From Phyto melanocephala (Eukaryota > Arthropoda > Insecta > Diptera > Rhinophoridae): a DNA stretch of 64,000 nt. The DNA lies in the NCBI GenBank assembly GCA_941918925.1, contig OW799233.1, forward strand, positions 107,687,833 to 107,751,832. Direction: 5' to 3'. Positions within the stretch are counted from its first letter, which is position 1, and every line of letters begins with the position of its first letter. Under the pieces are notes generated by a model. It ran no database searches. It had not been told where the DNA came from and worked only from the letters and a program-made list of their open reading frames with translations. This document shows, piece by piece, positions 1 to 12,520 of the stretch. Position numbers and translations under genes: made by a program.

Positions 1-150
1 GAATCTTTCTGTATGTCTGGAAGGAACTATAGGCTCTACTTTGGGTTGAAATTGTAAATGGCCCTATTAAAGAATAAGTATTAAATATTATATATCACGA
101 AAGTTAATGCAGGTAGAGTCTTCAAATTAAGTACGGTAAATTTTGTCATC

Positions 151-230
151 CACACGAACATTTGGGAAAAGAAATGGGCGGACTTGCAATAGTAGGCGTG
201 GCCATATGAATTAAATACTAAAATTCGTAT
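151..230 (+). repeat. Interspersed repeat with GGCGTGGC core, copy 1
   Basis: This segment shares an ordered set of words with 3841-3920: GAAATGGG, then CAATAGTRGGCGTGGC, then CATATGAATTAAATACTAAA. The two copies keep the same order and nearly the same spacing, so they belong to one dispersed family. The family identity is not known to me. Confidence 0.65.
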
Positions 231-3200
231 ATTTGGAAAATGTAATGTGCGACCTTTGTGTAGAAATTTTATTTATATTTTATTTCACCTATATTTTAAT
301 AGCCTGAGAAATGTCATTTAAAAGAAAATAAATATATGATAAACTTATTTTGGAAAATATTAGATTTAAATTAACTGAAAAATATTAACTTTTGTACTGT
401 GTTATCTTCATGTTTAAGTTGCATTAGTCTAGAGAATATTATTATAGCGAGTTATCAACTTCGATTTTGTAAAGAATGACAGACTGATAATGTTGTAAAA
501 TAACGAGTAAAGTTGAAAATTCAATAACATTTTAAGGTCATGGGAAAATTACCTCATTTTTAATTTCAATAAGCTAGGAGGAGCTATAGTTTGATCGCCA
601 TCATTCTTTTCCGTAGAGTCTGTTGGCATAACAAGATCTAAGTTTTGGTAAGAAGAAAAAATTCAATTGTTATAAAATGGTTGGCCTATGTTTAAATTAG
701 AAAAACAAAAATCAAAAACGTTTATTTCAGAATTTCAAATCACCTTTTTGCTCCACATTAGCAAGAAACAAAAAAAAAAAAAGCATTCCATCGAAAACGT
801 CATCTTCGTAAGTTTTATTGAAAAAGGAGTAAAAATAGTGGCAATTGATAATTAAACAATTTTCCATTAGAAATCATTTACCAACCCTAACTAGTGTTGC
901 AGTTTTTTTTCTTCTGTGCCTGAACCAAAGGAAATTGACGGGAATTGACGGAAAAGAAACAGAAATTTTCTACTGATGAGCCAGGAACAAGTTTAATTTG
1001 GATGGAGTCTTTGACTTGTTAGTCATAGTAATTATTTAAGGGATTATTTGGCGAAAGTTATATATGGTTGTATAGTAGACGATTAAATTAAGGCAACTTT
1101 AAGGTAATACAAAATAAAAATGAAGTATAGTTATGAGCACGATTATAATTGAAACAACAACAACTTCTTTTACAGATATAAGTACATGTTTTCGTCATTA
1201 GTTCTATAATCTAAGAATTTATGCGAAAGGTCGCACAAAGCAGAGCAGAAAACCTAGCTTAGTTTAAATTATTGTAATTGCGTGTCATCAGTCTTAATTG
1301 AACCGTGAATCAAATGCCAAATTCGGCTATTATTGCTAGGAAAACAGGGAGAAAATGAGACAAGAAAACGTCTTTAGGAAATAGTTAAAAGAGAAAAAAA
1401 GGCAATTTTAATTTTTAATAATATAAATAAAAATCTATAAAAGTTATTAACCGTTCGGAACTGTCGTTATAAGTGGAAAAAAATATATTTATATTTCTAA
1501 AAAAAAAAAAAAAAACAAGAAAAACGAAACTAAATTTTTAACCTATAATAGTTTATTTACGGCACAGTGCTTCGTTTACGTGACATCGCAATTAAATTTT
1601 ATAATACGAAAAACCGCAGTAAACATTATATAACCGTATTTTCCTTCTACCAACCTAAAATAAATTAAATTTCAAATAAGAAAAAAATTGGTAATAGAAA
1701 ATAATGATAGTGAGTTTTTGTGTGGTGCAATTTGAATTGCCTTATGTATGGTTGTTAAAAAAGAGAAAAGAAAATCGAGTAAGAACAAAATCCTATTTAA
1801 TTTGTTGAAAGATTAGAAAAAAAACAAAAGTTCAGACTTAAAAATTTGTTTGCCTTCAAAGATTTTTAATAAATTTTTAAAAGATTCACATTACCTATGC
1901 AAAAACGTAAAGTCTACTATATTATTGCAAAAACAAAAATATAAAAAAAAAGAAAAGAAAATAAAATTTAGTTTTCTCTCAATTTGGAACATTTAAATGC
2001 AAAAACAGAAAAAAAATTATCATTTACAAGCAAATTAAAAAGTTAATATATAGAAACAGTAAACCAAAATTACCTTGTCCATATATATGTATAAGTTTAC
2101 ATTTATACATATTTATCATTTTACAACACCGATACGATAGCGTAGCAGAGAACGCAAGCAGAACATTGGAAGGCCTTTCATCGTTACTGTCCGTAAGTCA
2201 TTCTTATTATTTTGTTTAATTAATAAAGACATATTAGTTCAAGTCATTATGCAGTTCAATGAATAATTTGTCTAAAGTTTTGATTGGATGTTAAATAGAA
2301 TCATATGCTAATTCTTATTGGTTACAGATAGTGCCTTGAACTAATATATTTTTTTAAGTTGTTAACTTATGTATATGATCACCAACGAGAGAAAAAAAAA
2401 TTATATATACATAAGTACATACAAAAATTATATGCACTTGTATCAATTTGATTCCATTTATATATATTATTCATTCATATATATGTATATATTTTCTCTG
2501 TTTTATTTTTTTAAATTTGTTTTTAAATCTGGTTTGGCCAATAGAATGAATAAACCTAAATAATTCGTTAAAAAAAAAATAAAAGAAGGGAAACGTCCTT
2601 ATGTAAAACTAAAACAACAAAATAATAAAACAAAAAAATAATAAATAAATAAATAAAACCAAAAAGAGAAAATATATTTATGTAAGTATGTATATATATA
2701 AAAAACTTTTAAAACAGCAATAACAACGTATCAATAACTAATATTGAACAAGAAGAAATATAAAAAGAAAAAAAAAGAGAAAAGAATAACTTTACAGATT
2801 TAAGAAAATAAAGATCACAATTAAAACTCACTATAAGAATAAACGAAAACAAAACAATATATTAATAAATAGAGAAAAAATTTAGTCATTTACAGCCGAA
2901 AGGAAAAGAGAGTTATATGTAAAATAAAGTAAAAAATTTGATAAATTTGTTTTTTCAATTCGGTTTTGTAGTTGTTTGTTGCCCTATATCCGCGTAGATG
3001 TAATATCAGTTAGTTATATATTTTGCACCCTATGTATAGCCAATTAAAATAGATTTCGTCGTGATAAATACAACCATTTTATAAGTGAAAATTTTTATAT
3101 ATTATTAAAATTGTTATTAATAATTAAGAAAATCAAAGTAATATAGTTTAAAGAACGAGTGAATTCAATCTATGTATAGATAACCCATGTTAGATAGAAA

Positions 3201-3840
3201 AAAATGAATTTTTATTGAAATTTTTATGAAAGAAAAATAAAAAAGAAATTGTGAGTAAATAAATTACATAAAGACTTCTCCGTTGGGTTAGTGAAATCAA
3301 CTATATATTTGGGTCCTGTAATCGAGTATAGTGCAATACAGGACAAGGATGGGTGGGTTTTGAGCACAGGGGTTTACCATCTTCTACCCTTTAGGAAATT
3401 TACACAAACATATCCACCTCCGAGACATGAAATACAATTTTGATAAATATTGAGTTATAGTAGTAGTGTTAAGGAATTAATTTTTGGTCAATATTATTTT
3501 TAGGGACTCTGTAACAAGAAAAATATTGTAATGGTGTAGTTTGTAGATGCAGGTCAAGAACCTCCCCAACCACTGAACATAGCTGGAAATATAGGTCCCG
3601 CCGACTCGCATTACTACAAACATTAAATCTTCATGGTTTTCTTATTTATTAGTTATAAACTAATATCATTTGAGGTAAAGGTTGGTAACTAGGCAGAAAA
3701 CTGTGGTCATATAAGTATCCTCGTATAACGATGCTCTTAATTAATGGTAAATTCGAATTATACAACGGAAAAAAAATAAAAACAACCCATTACAAAAACG
3801 ATATCGATTAGAAAAGTAAAATTTTGCAAGAGCAACTTTG

Positions 3841-3920
3841 ACACCCAAATGAATATTTAGGTAAGAAATGGGTGCATTATCAATAGTGGGCGTGGCATAT
3901 GAATTAAATACTAAAATTTG
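3841..3920 (+). repeat. Interspersed repeat with GGCGTGGC core, copy 2
   Basis: Second copy of the repeat at 151-230, in the same orientation, about 3.7 kb downstream. It differs from copy 1 by several substitutions and a small indel before CATATGAATT. Confidence 0.65.
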
Positions 3921-5015
3921 GGGTGGTGAAGCACACTGGGTATTAGCTAGTTATTCGATAAATTTACAAAGCAATTAAATATAATCGACTTTAAAAGTTT
4001 CTCATTCTAATATTTACCTGTTAAATCTCACTTTTTAACATCATTATATAAGAAAATTTAAGTTTGCAAAAATTATTAAGCTTTTGCTTAAAGGTGAAAT
4101 TGAAAGTAGAGGCTAATGGTCAATAAAGCAAAAACTTGGTGACCTTCCTTGAAAAACCGCGTTTCTTTGCTGACTTTAAATACCAAAGTTATATCAAAAA
4201 TATTTAAAAAAGTATTAGTTAATGTTTGATGGCGTAAAGCAAACTTTTTCTTTCTGTTGCTGTCTAAAGTACATATATAAGTACACTCAAGGAAGAATTA
4301 TGGTAACGAAAATGTTAAATTCTTTATAACATTATTTAATTTTCGAAATAACAAAAATTTTATGTTATTTATAGAGTTTATTTATTTTATTATTTATTTA
4401 TTTCAATATATAAATATATATTTTTTAGTATAATGTTTTAGTTTTTAGTGTATGTGAAGGTGCTTTAGGGTTATCATCTATTTAATCACTTATGTCGACA
4501 CGATAGTAAAGTATTTGTTTTAATAACGTTGTCTTTTAAAAATTGTTTGATTACGTAAATTATTGTAATAATATAGTGAGATGTCTTCGCAAAAATAATA
4601 TTATATTCCAAGGCATTAAAAATTAAAATGAATTACTATATGTTAAGTAAAACAGCTGTATCATGCTAAAATTTTGTAATGAAAACTAGTTTATCTTCCT
4701 TTTTGAATTAATTTTTATTAATTTGAAAGTGTGAAAAAAAATAATAAAAAATGTGAAAAAATATACAAAAATTTAAAAACAATTATGTAACAAATAAAAT
4801 AAAAATAAATAATGAAAAAGTAAAAGAAAAAAAATTTTACGAGACGAATTTTAAAAGATTAAAAAGATTACTACAATTAAAATTATTAAACTAACAGTAA
4901 GAAGCAAAAGCTTGCTCTAGAAAATTTAAGAAATTTCCTTTTTCTTTTAAAGTCGTGTATATGATTATTGCATTGTAATTTTATTAAAACAACAATCAAA
5001 TAAATCAAACATCAT

Positions 5016-5092
5016 ATGTTTTTACCACAATCATACAACTCAATCATAGTATGTAGCTTTTATATTACAACCACGTGTTTTTTCTTTGCGTG
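5016..5092 (-). mobile_element. MITE end fragment (CACGCAAAG family)
   Basis: The segment ends in TTTTTTCTTTGCGTG followed by TA. It matches the reverse complement of the left end of the complete MITE at 40163-40902, including the words AATCATAC, CAATCATAGTATGT and ACAACCA in the same order. Only this end was recognised; the rest of the copy is lost or too diverged to see. Confidence 0.6.
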
Positions 5093-5888
5093 TACTACCT
5101 AATAAAAAAATATGTGTGCTTCCATTTTAAAATAAATTAACGAACGTGTCTTGTAAAACTCATATTATTGCAAAAGATGCAAAAACAAAAGAAACGTATG
5201 AAGATGTATGTATGATTGTACATTCATATGCATTAGTAATGAGTATTCAAATTCAAACAATAAATAGTTGTTATTCCTGCTAGATTACTTAATGCACACA
5301 TACATACATACATACGATTATCATTGAAATACAAAGAAAAAAGTTAAAAGTTATCAGCATGTATGTGACAGGAAGTAAATACTTTAAAACGAAAGCGTCT
5401 GTAGTGTGAGTAGAACATCATTTAAATGACTTCTTAAAAACTCACATATAACCACCCGTAGCTGCACGAGCATTTGACAAAAACATATTAATCCTGTATG
5501 TTGTTATTTAGCTGGTATTTTAAGGAAGACAATTTTTCTAAAGAATTTTAACTGTGAGAAAATATGAGAATTACATACAAAAGCAAAAAAAACATAAAAA
5601 GAAATTTAAATATATATGAAGAAGATACAAGTATAAAACAAAGTCATTTGGTATATGTGTACGTATGTGAGTAGCTAGATGAATGCTGGTAATAAAAAGG
5701 GTGGGATCGGGACTCGAGTGATAGGGGAAAAGGAAAGAAATTTAAATTTTGTTTATTGTTTAACATCGAAATTCGTCGACTTAAAGAGATATATGAATTA
5801 TACATGTAAAAACAAACGTTTGGAAAGTCTGTAAGCATGATACCCTATTCCACAATGAGACTCTATGTTACAAGATAAAAGAGAACAA

Positions 5889-5985
5889 GGGTTTAAAGTA
5901 CAGCCAAGAAGATGGGTTGCACAAAGGACTTTTAGGCTTCAGTTAATAGGAATAGAAAGCTATCGGAGGAGTATGAAATAATAGT
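5889..5985 (+). pseudogene. Possible IS5-like transposase C-terminal scrap
   Basis: One frame reads GFKVQPRRWVAQRTF. After a one-base frame change it continues as NRNRKLSEEYE. The pair resembles the pattern R-R-W-V-x-E-R-T-F followed by R-x-R-R-L-x-x-x-Y-E found near the C-terminus of IS5-type DDE transposases (family knowledge recalled, not searched). The match is under 35 residues, needs a frameshift, and no element ends were found. It could be chance, an old eukaryotic element, or a transferred bacterial insertion sequence. Confidence 0.25.
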
Positions 5986-8900
5986 ATTAAAATGTTAACT
6001 TTTGCTCCCTAAAAATATAATTTCTTTGTACATGATATGCCACGCGCATTTGATTATTATTTATTTTCATGCAAACCTTATCCTAGTACATGCGACTATA
6101 ACCCACAAAAAAAATTAACAAAATCACTTACCAAATAAGACAGATTTTTACAGAATAAATTAATTTAAGTTTTCTACCAATGAAAATTTTTTCCTTAAAC
6201 AGCAACCAAATGCTTAAAAAAGCATTTATTAAGAATTTTTGATGAACAAGAAACTTGTCGATAATGCGAAATTAAAAGGACCGAGTTATAAAAGGCTCTT
6301 TGTATCCTTACTGATAGACGTTGAGCAACCTGGTTTGGAATTAGCTCCCTTAAATTTGTCCAGTAATAATTGTATAGAAATATATTTAAAACGATCTCCA
6401 AAATAGCTTCCTCCTGAGGCATGTACTCTTGGCTAGTGTTCCGGCTTTGGTGTATTGTCAGCACATGGCTACGTGGAGCCATAATTTTGGTAATGTTAAA
6501 CTGTTAGAAGAGAATTTACTAGGGCCTGAACAAAAGTCCATCTATTACCATGAGAATTCGAAAGTCTCTTAAACTTGCGCTATAATGGTTATTGGTAAGG
6601 CTTTTTCGTGGCGAATTTGAACAACATTTCAGCGGACTTCAAATCTGATTCTGTTGCAGATCAATATTTTCCGCCTACCAGCAAAAAATAGCAAGTAGTC
6701 TCTTTATTAAGGTAACTTTATATAAACCATAAGATAAGTGCAGGAAAAATTTCTTCATGTAATCATTATTGTTATTACTAAACGTGATACAAATTGGCAA
6801 GTGATTGGTTTCCTGATATTGAATGGCTTGGTAGACAACCGTCAGAATTTTGAACTCAGTGCTTATGCTGAGGTACATATATCAAACCATAATATCACAT
6901 TGTTGTATTACTATCTAAATGGTACAGGGTCTAGTTATGTGAGGCGAAATTGTATGTGCAATCTAACCCAATTAACCTATATTGCAGGGTTGTTGAGATC
7001 TTATCAAAGTTCTTATCATCTGCCATTATAGGTTGTTGCAAAAGTTAATACGAAAGAGGTATCGATCTCATTACATTTCAAATTGAGCAGAATGTTGCTA
7101 ATGTGTAAGACAAAGATTTTATATAACACTTCATAAAAGATCCGGAAGACACACAATAAAGCTATATGCCAATCGAATGGCTCACTTTTTGTGATCAAAC
7201 ATTTCTTTTGTGACCATTAAATTTCTATTTCAAGAATCATGATTTTCTAGTTCCTACTATTTACATATTGATATTCCCAAATAAAAGAGGCAACCATAAA
7301 TTTTTATAACCACAGCTTCACTATACGATTTGCCCTAATTCTGGTACGGACTACCGATACCGTTTTCTCTGTCTTAGTAACAGTCCTTATTAGGCAAGAC
7401 CCTTATGGAAGTCCTTGTAACAGAGCGTAGGGTATACAAAATTATTTGTAATGACTGTAATTTCCTACTGATGCTTTTATCTTGTTTTTATGTTTCTATC
7501 TATTGTTAAACATTTGAATAAGTATGCGAGAGTGTGTAAACTAATGTGTAAGAGTATGTAAGTTTTAAAACAATAATAAATGTGTATATTTTTTAAGAAA
7601 TATTTATTTGCATGAATACAAGCGTTTATAAGCATATGATTGCACATGTATACAATGAGTTTCTGCTCTGTTGCTGTTTTATTGTGTTTTTTTTTGTTTT
7701 TGCTTTTGCTGTTGATAGCGGTAACAATAAAAAATCTATTTAAATTAAATTAGATACGCCTATTGTATACAATTTCTCATTTTAATGAAGTATACTTGTA
7801 ACAACGAGCATCTTATAACGATAATAGGAAACTAAATTAAGGTTTTCAGTGACAGGGCAAAAAAACTAAATTCTTTTATGCATATCATACACAGATTCTT
7901 GTATAGAAAAATAATCTCTTACACATGGACCCTTGAAATAAAGAAATTTTTAAGAAAAAATAAAAAATAAATAAAACAATTAAGTTACATATTAAATTTA
8001 CCAAAAGTAGCTTAATGGGTTGGAATTATAAATCATTTTCAGCAGAAAACGTTCAAATAAAAGTACATTTACGATAATTAACAATTATATAGTTTTAAAT
8101 AATTGTAAAAAAATTGTCTAATTTATTGTTTTCTCATAAAATTATTTATGTTATAAAATTTCTTATTTCCCTAACTTACTGCTTCTGAACTTCAGAAAAT
8201 AAAAATTTTTAAAACTTCATTTTTTTATAATTAGTTTTTTCGATTTCAAGTTTAAGCATAAATTTTACATACAACAATAATAATTTACGAGTAAAAAAAA
8301 TTACTTTCAAGTAATATGTTAGTACATGTGTATGCTCTTCATTTCATAACTATTATTTAGTGTGTTGCCTGAGTGTGACAATAATGATACTTGAAATGTG
8401 TATATAACTCATTCAGTCATTAAAAAAAAGAAAACAAGACAATATGTACCTTTGTATGTGCATGCTAGAACCTCAAATTCAACAAACATAATTTCTTTTT
8501 ACTTTTTCATAATTTACATCTTCATGTTTGTGTTTTTCTTAACAACAACAACAACAATTACAATGTTGTATGTAAATAATCACTTGAATAGTTCATCATC
8601 ATTTGTATTCATTGTCAACTTAGAGTTAGGAATTTGCATATAAAGTATGCAAACGATGGAAAATAAAAATAAAACGAAATAATGATAAAGTACACCAAAC
8701 AGATACCCATGCACCAGTAAGGCATGATATTGAAAGCAATCTCAAAATATGTGTATGCTAGTATAGGGTGAGCCAAAAATCACCATGGACTTTTAATATA
8801 TAATACCTCTTTGTTTACATATTTTAATTTGTATCGTCAGATTGTTTTAAAACAAATAAAGTCAATTCTAATAAAAAGATTGTATTTTTATTTGTCATTT

Positions 8901-9139
8901 AAATTTATGTTAAAGTTTTCGTTTTTGTGTATCAAATGCGTATAATTATTATTTTAACACTCATACGACAAGTAGTACAGTTTGCATTTACCTACTGTTA
9001 TTTACAATTACTTCAATAATATTTAATTAGACTTAAAATATTGAAAATAATTTATGTAACGACTGGCTAATTAATTTGTTTCCTACAATATACCATTAAA
9101 TGAACATACAAAATATATTTTATAAAAAGTCAATATGGG
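5986..9139. other. Non-coding DNA, no classified feature
   Basis: Several open frames of 60-97 codons occur on both strands around 6195-7200, but they overlap, have no recognisable motif and contain runs typical of AT-rich chance frames. Base composition between 5.9 and 7.4 kb is somewhat less AT-extreme than its surroundings, which would fit a decayed unclassified repeat. The rest to 9.1 kb holds A/T runs only. Confidence 0.4.
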
Positions 9140-9993
9140 CATTTCCATGTCAGCGTACCGGACATTTGTACTCCTATAAAGTGGAGTAATTTTTGCAAAA
9201 GTAAGAGTCACTGAAACAAAATTAGATCTTTATGTTTCATTCAAAGGGTGCTTAATTTAAAAAAAAAATAATTATATTCGAATCGTTGTTGTCTTAAATA
9301 TCCAGAAAAATAAGAATATTTCGTACGTGACATAAAACAGAAGTGCTTTTGAGGTATTAATGGAAATATGAAAAAATCTGCAAATCTCGGGAGGTATTTT
9401 TTCTTTTTTTAATTTCTTACACTAAACCAAATATTTTTCATATTTGCGACTGTTCAAATACGAGGCAGAGACAAATAATGTTTTTGCAATACGTACGTGA
9501 CATTAAAATAATATCCAAGGGGAATAAAAAAAAATACCGCTAATTGGACTCTATATTTTCTTTTTTCTTGTGGATCTTGTTAATTGTAACCGGGCTTAAT
9601 AAAGATATTACAATAATTCAGAAAGGACCAAAAACCCCGTTAAAAATATTTGGATATGTGTCAGGTACTTTTTGGAAATTTTGAGTTTTTAATGGAATAA
9701 AACGGGTAAAAACTGAATTTTGGTACTTTCTTGAACAGCATTTATCTTTGAGAGGGACAGCAATAGGAAATAAGTAAAAACGTAGTTTTAATTTCCTTAA
9801 AACAATCTATAACGAACTTTTGTACTTTTACGAAACTTTGGAATTTAGGGGGAAAAGGGCTAAAAATGGGTAAAATCGGTAATATTGTATCTTCAGACCT
9901 AATGTAGCACAAAAATTCGAAAAGATCCTAAAAGGCTAATGGCGCTTTTATGAAATTTTGTGTTACGTAGCGAAGCACGTACCGTGCGGCTAG
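9140..9993 (+). mobile_element. Non-autonomous Helitron-like element (3' end defined)
   Basis: The right end reads GCACGTACCGTGCGGCTAG and is followed by T. GCACG and CGTGC form a 5-bp stem with a 3-base loop two bases before the terminal CTAG. A hairpin just before CTRR and insertion before a T are hallmarks of Helitron 3' ends. No coding sequence is present. The left boundary is a guess: the sequence changes character near 9140-9155, and no convincing 5'-TC end preceded by A was found. Confidence 0.4.
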
Positions 9994-10871
9994 TGTATTT
10001 ATAGTTTTTATAAAGTACTTTGTTTTAAGTAAAATTAGGTTCAGGCAGTATACAAGAAAGAGGGTGTAAATAGTATTGAATTTATAATTTGTGTCATGTC
10101 GCATTATTATTTTTCTAGTTAGTTTATAACATAATTTATCATTAGTTTTTTTTAAGTATTTCTAAGTCCTGGTTTTATTCTGCGACGATCTAGCTATGTC
10201 CGTTCGCCTGTTAAAGACACGTAGTGCTCAAACTGAAAAAGTTAGGAAGATCAAATCTTGCAAGAAAAATTGTAATACATAAAAAATCTTTAGTATTGAA
10301 AAAAGGCTTTATCGGTGTAACAGAAAGAGAGTTATAGCTTGTTATATAATAGTAGGTAAAAAACCACTTTCTTACTTTAAATAAAATTCGAAAACGAATT
10401 AACGTAGAGAATTAACCTTTGCAAGTAAATTTTTTGATATAAAAAATATCTATCTCTGAAAATTGCTTAAATCTATACATCACGAAAGAGGCTATGGATT
10501 AAAATGTACGAAAATTTATACGATACACCATCTATTTAAAATCGAAAACTTAATAAAACTGATAGAATTATATAAACGATTTAGAAATTGTGCAAACTTT
10601 ATTTTAATCAATGTGGAAAGATGCGTTTAGATTCTATATAGCGCTTTATTTTAAATTCATATTACTTCTCTACAAACAAAGATCTTTAAGAATAAATGAC
10701 ACTATTTTGAAATATCTAAGTTGAATTAATTAGCAGAAGCTACTTTGACATGAGTACTATAATGCCCACTTCTCACATGGTCTTCTTTTAATGCAGTTTA
10801 AAAACTCATATAAGCGACAGAATTACATTTATATTAATGATGATAATAAATTTTAACATATAAATATATGA

Positions 10872-11824
10872 GGAGCCGCAGAACAAAAGGCGCTTTTTCG
10901 CTCATTTCAAATTTTTGGGAAATCGAGATTTATTTTTTTCGCCCCTTTAAAAAACAGCAAGAACATGCAAATGCTTACAAGATTTTTACTTATCTACAGA
11001 TGCATTTAACTGTCGTAAGTCACCCGATTAAATGTTAAGGATGTTTGATATAATTCCATTTTTATTTCGGAAAAAGCACCTTTTGCAAAAAAGAAACCAA
11101 AAAAGCACCTTTTGTTAAGGAATAAAATAAAAACACCTTTCGTTAAAAAAAGGTAAAAAAGCACGTTTTGTTAATAGAAGGCAAAAATACATTTTGTAAT
11201 GCAAATACACATATGTATATGACAATAAAATTTTGACTGAATGTGGTCTATCTAATATATTAAAAAATGTTAAGCTAATTATAATTTTTTTGTCGTTTTA
11301 TTAAATAAAATTGTAACCTAAACATTTCTTTCTTAGCCTTAAATTAAATACATATGAAATTTGTTAAATACTTAAACTCTTGTTCCAACATCTTCTTCTA
11401 GGCAAGAACATCCAACATTTTCGTCTATTGAATCCTCCATACCTTTATCCTGGTTATACAAAATGTCCTTGTACCAAAATGATGACTGATTTTCGCTCCA
11501 GTCTTTACCAAACTGTTTTATTAAAAGACTTTCCACAAAGACTTTAACATCTGATTAATTTTACTTTAACTGTAGTTTGGTTTGATCATTAAAGTAAAAA
11601 GTGAAACTACACAAAGATAATGGGAAAAGAACCTTTTGATAAAAAATAATCAAAAAAGCACCTTTTGTTAAGCATAAATTTTTTAGAACCCATTTACTTT
11701 GTAAAAAAAATAATAATAATGCAAACTTGATTGTTTCTACAATATTTCAACCTAAATATTATAAAAATACCAAAAAACCAATTTTTCGCGAAATGCGAAA
11801 AAGCACCTTTTGTTCTGCGGCTCC
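10872..11824. mobile_element. TIR DNA transposon with reiterated terminal motif
   Basis: Both ends carry GGAGCCGCAGAACAAAAGG as an inverted repeat, continuing as YGCTTTTTCGC, about 30 bp in all. The nine bases outside each end, AATATATGA on the left and its complement on the right, are also inverted, so the true boundary and target duplication are unresolved. Inside, shortened versions of the terminal motif (GCACCTTTTGTT and variants) recur near 11073, 11105, 11132, 11161, 11630 and 11659. This resembles the architecture of the Mutator-like element at 31232. A minus-strand coding remnant lies at 11372-11554. Superfamily is uncertain. Confidence 0.6.
11372..11554 (-). pseudogene. C-terminal coding remnant inside TIR element
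   Basis: A 60-residue frame open from stop to stop ends with a clean TAA. It has a protein-like composition unlike chance frames nearby. Segments include KQFGKDWSENQSSFWYKD and then an acidic, Cys-containing tail with GCSCLEEDVGTRV at the C-terminus. There is no upstream methionine, so it is either the last exon or the truncated end of the element's transposase. I do not recognise the family. Its position inside the inverted repeats suggests it is element-encoded. Confidence 0.35.
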
Positions 11825-12520
11825 TCATATATTCTTGTTTAATTTTATTATAATGCAAGAAAATGAAGTCGAAACTCCCACTTTAACACTCACCTCCAAC
11901 ACAACGTGTTGTCCTAATTTCATATAATTTCTCTTATAAATAAGATTGTGGAAGAATACAGAACTAAAAAAAAAAATTCTGAGTTAAGTTCGTTAGCGAA
12001 AATTACTTCGACATGACAATTTTTATATAACTTACTTCTAATGTTATAAAGTAGCGCATTAAACCTACACAATTAGACGTTTTTTAATTAAATTTTTCGT
12101 TGATAACTTTTTGGTCAATATAATTATAATAAAATAAAAAATAATTATAAGAAAATTAATATGATGTGCCTACTTTAAAGTCCACCTGCCATACAATACT
12201 TTATACATAATTCATATAGTTTTTAAATAGACAAAAATTTGGGAAGAATAAAGGAGTCTATATTTAAATGTATACGTTATGTTTATAGGCATAAACTTCT
12301 TTGACTCGCCTACTTTAATGCTAACTTCTCATATACTCTGCTATCCATGAAATTCAAAAGCTCATAAAAAGAGCAGAATTATAGGTATTAGATGATCAAA
12401 TTTCGCTTACATAGCTTTCTGGTAATTTTATCATAATACCAGAAAATGTAGGTAATAAGCGCACTTTAACGCCCACCTTCCCTATAACGATTTATCTTAA
12501 ATACATATTATTTCTATAAT

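Larger units (their letters stand above)
1..5015. other. AT-rich non-coding DNA
   Basis: No open frame here looks protein-like. The sequence is rich in A and T runs with scattered TATA/CATA microsatellite tracts. It probably belongs to an intron or intergenic region upstream of the Beat exon at 20860 (inference). The only structured items seen are two copies of a GTGGGCGTGG-type repeat, listed separately. Confidence 0.6.
10740..12520. repeat. Degenerate tandem repeat, about 145 bp period, interrupted
   Basis: A diverged phrase of the form CCTACTTTAANGYCCACYTNCC recurs at about 10753, 11876, 12172, 12310 and 12458. Gaps of 296, 138 and 148 suggest a period near 145 bp. The jump from 10753 to 11876 becomes roughly one period once the TIR element at 10872-11824 is removed. 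Units are highly diverged, so the array is old; its unit identity is unknown. Confidence 0.4.

Noticed and set aside
6195..7198. Cluster of frames of 60-97 codons on both strands
   Set aside because: They overlap each other and show no conserved motif, no splice-site support and no element ends. Considered BEL/Pao, but no diagnostic motif could be read.
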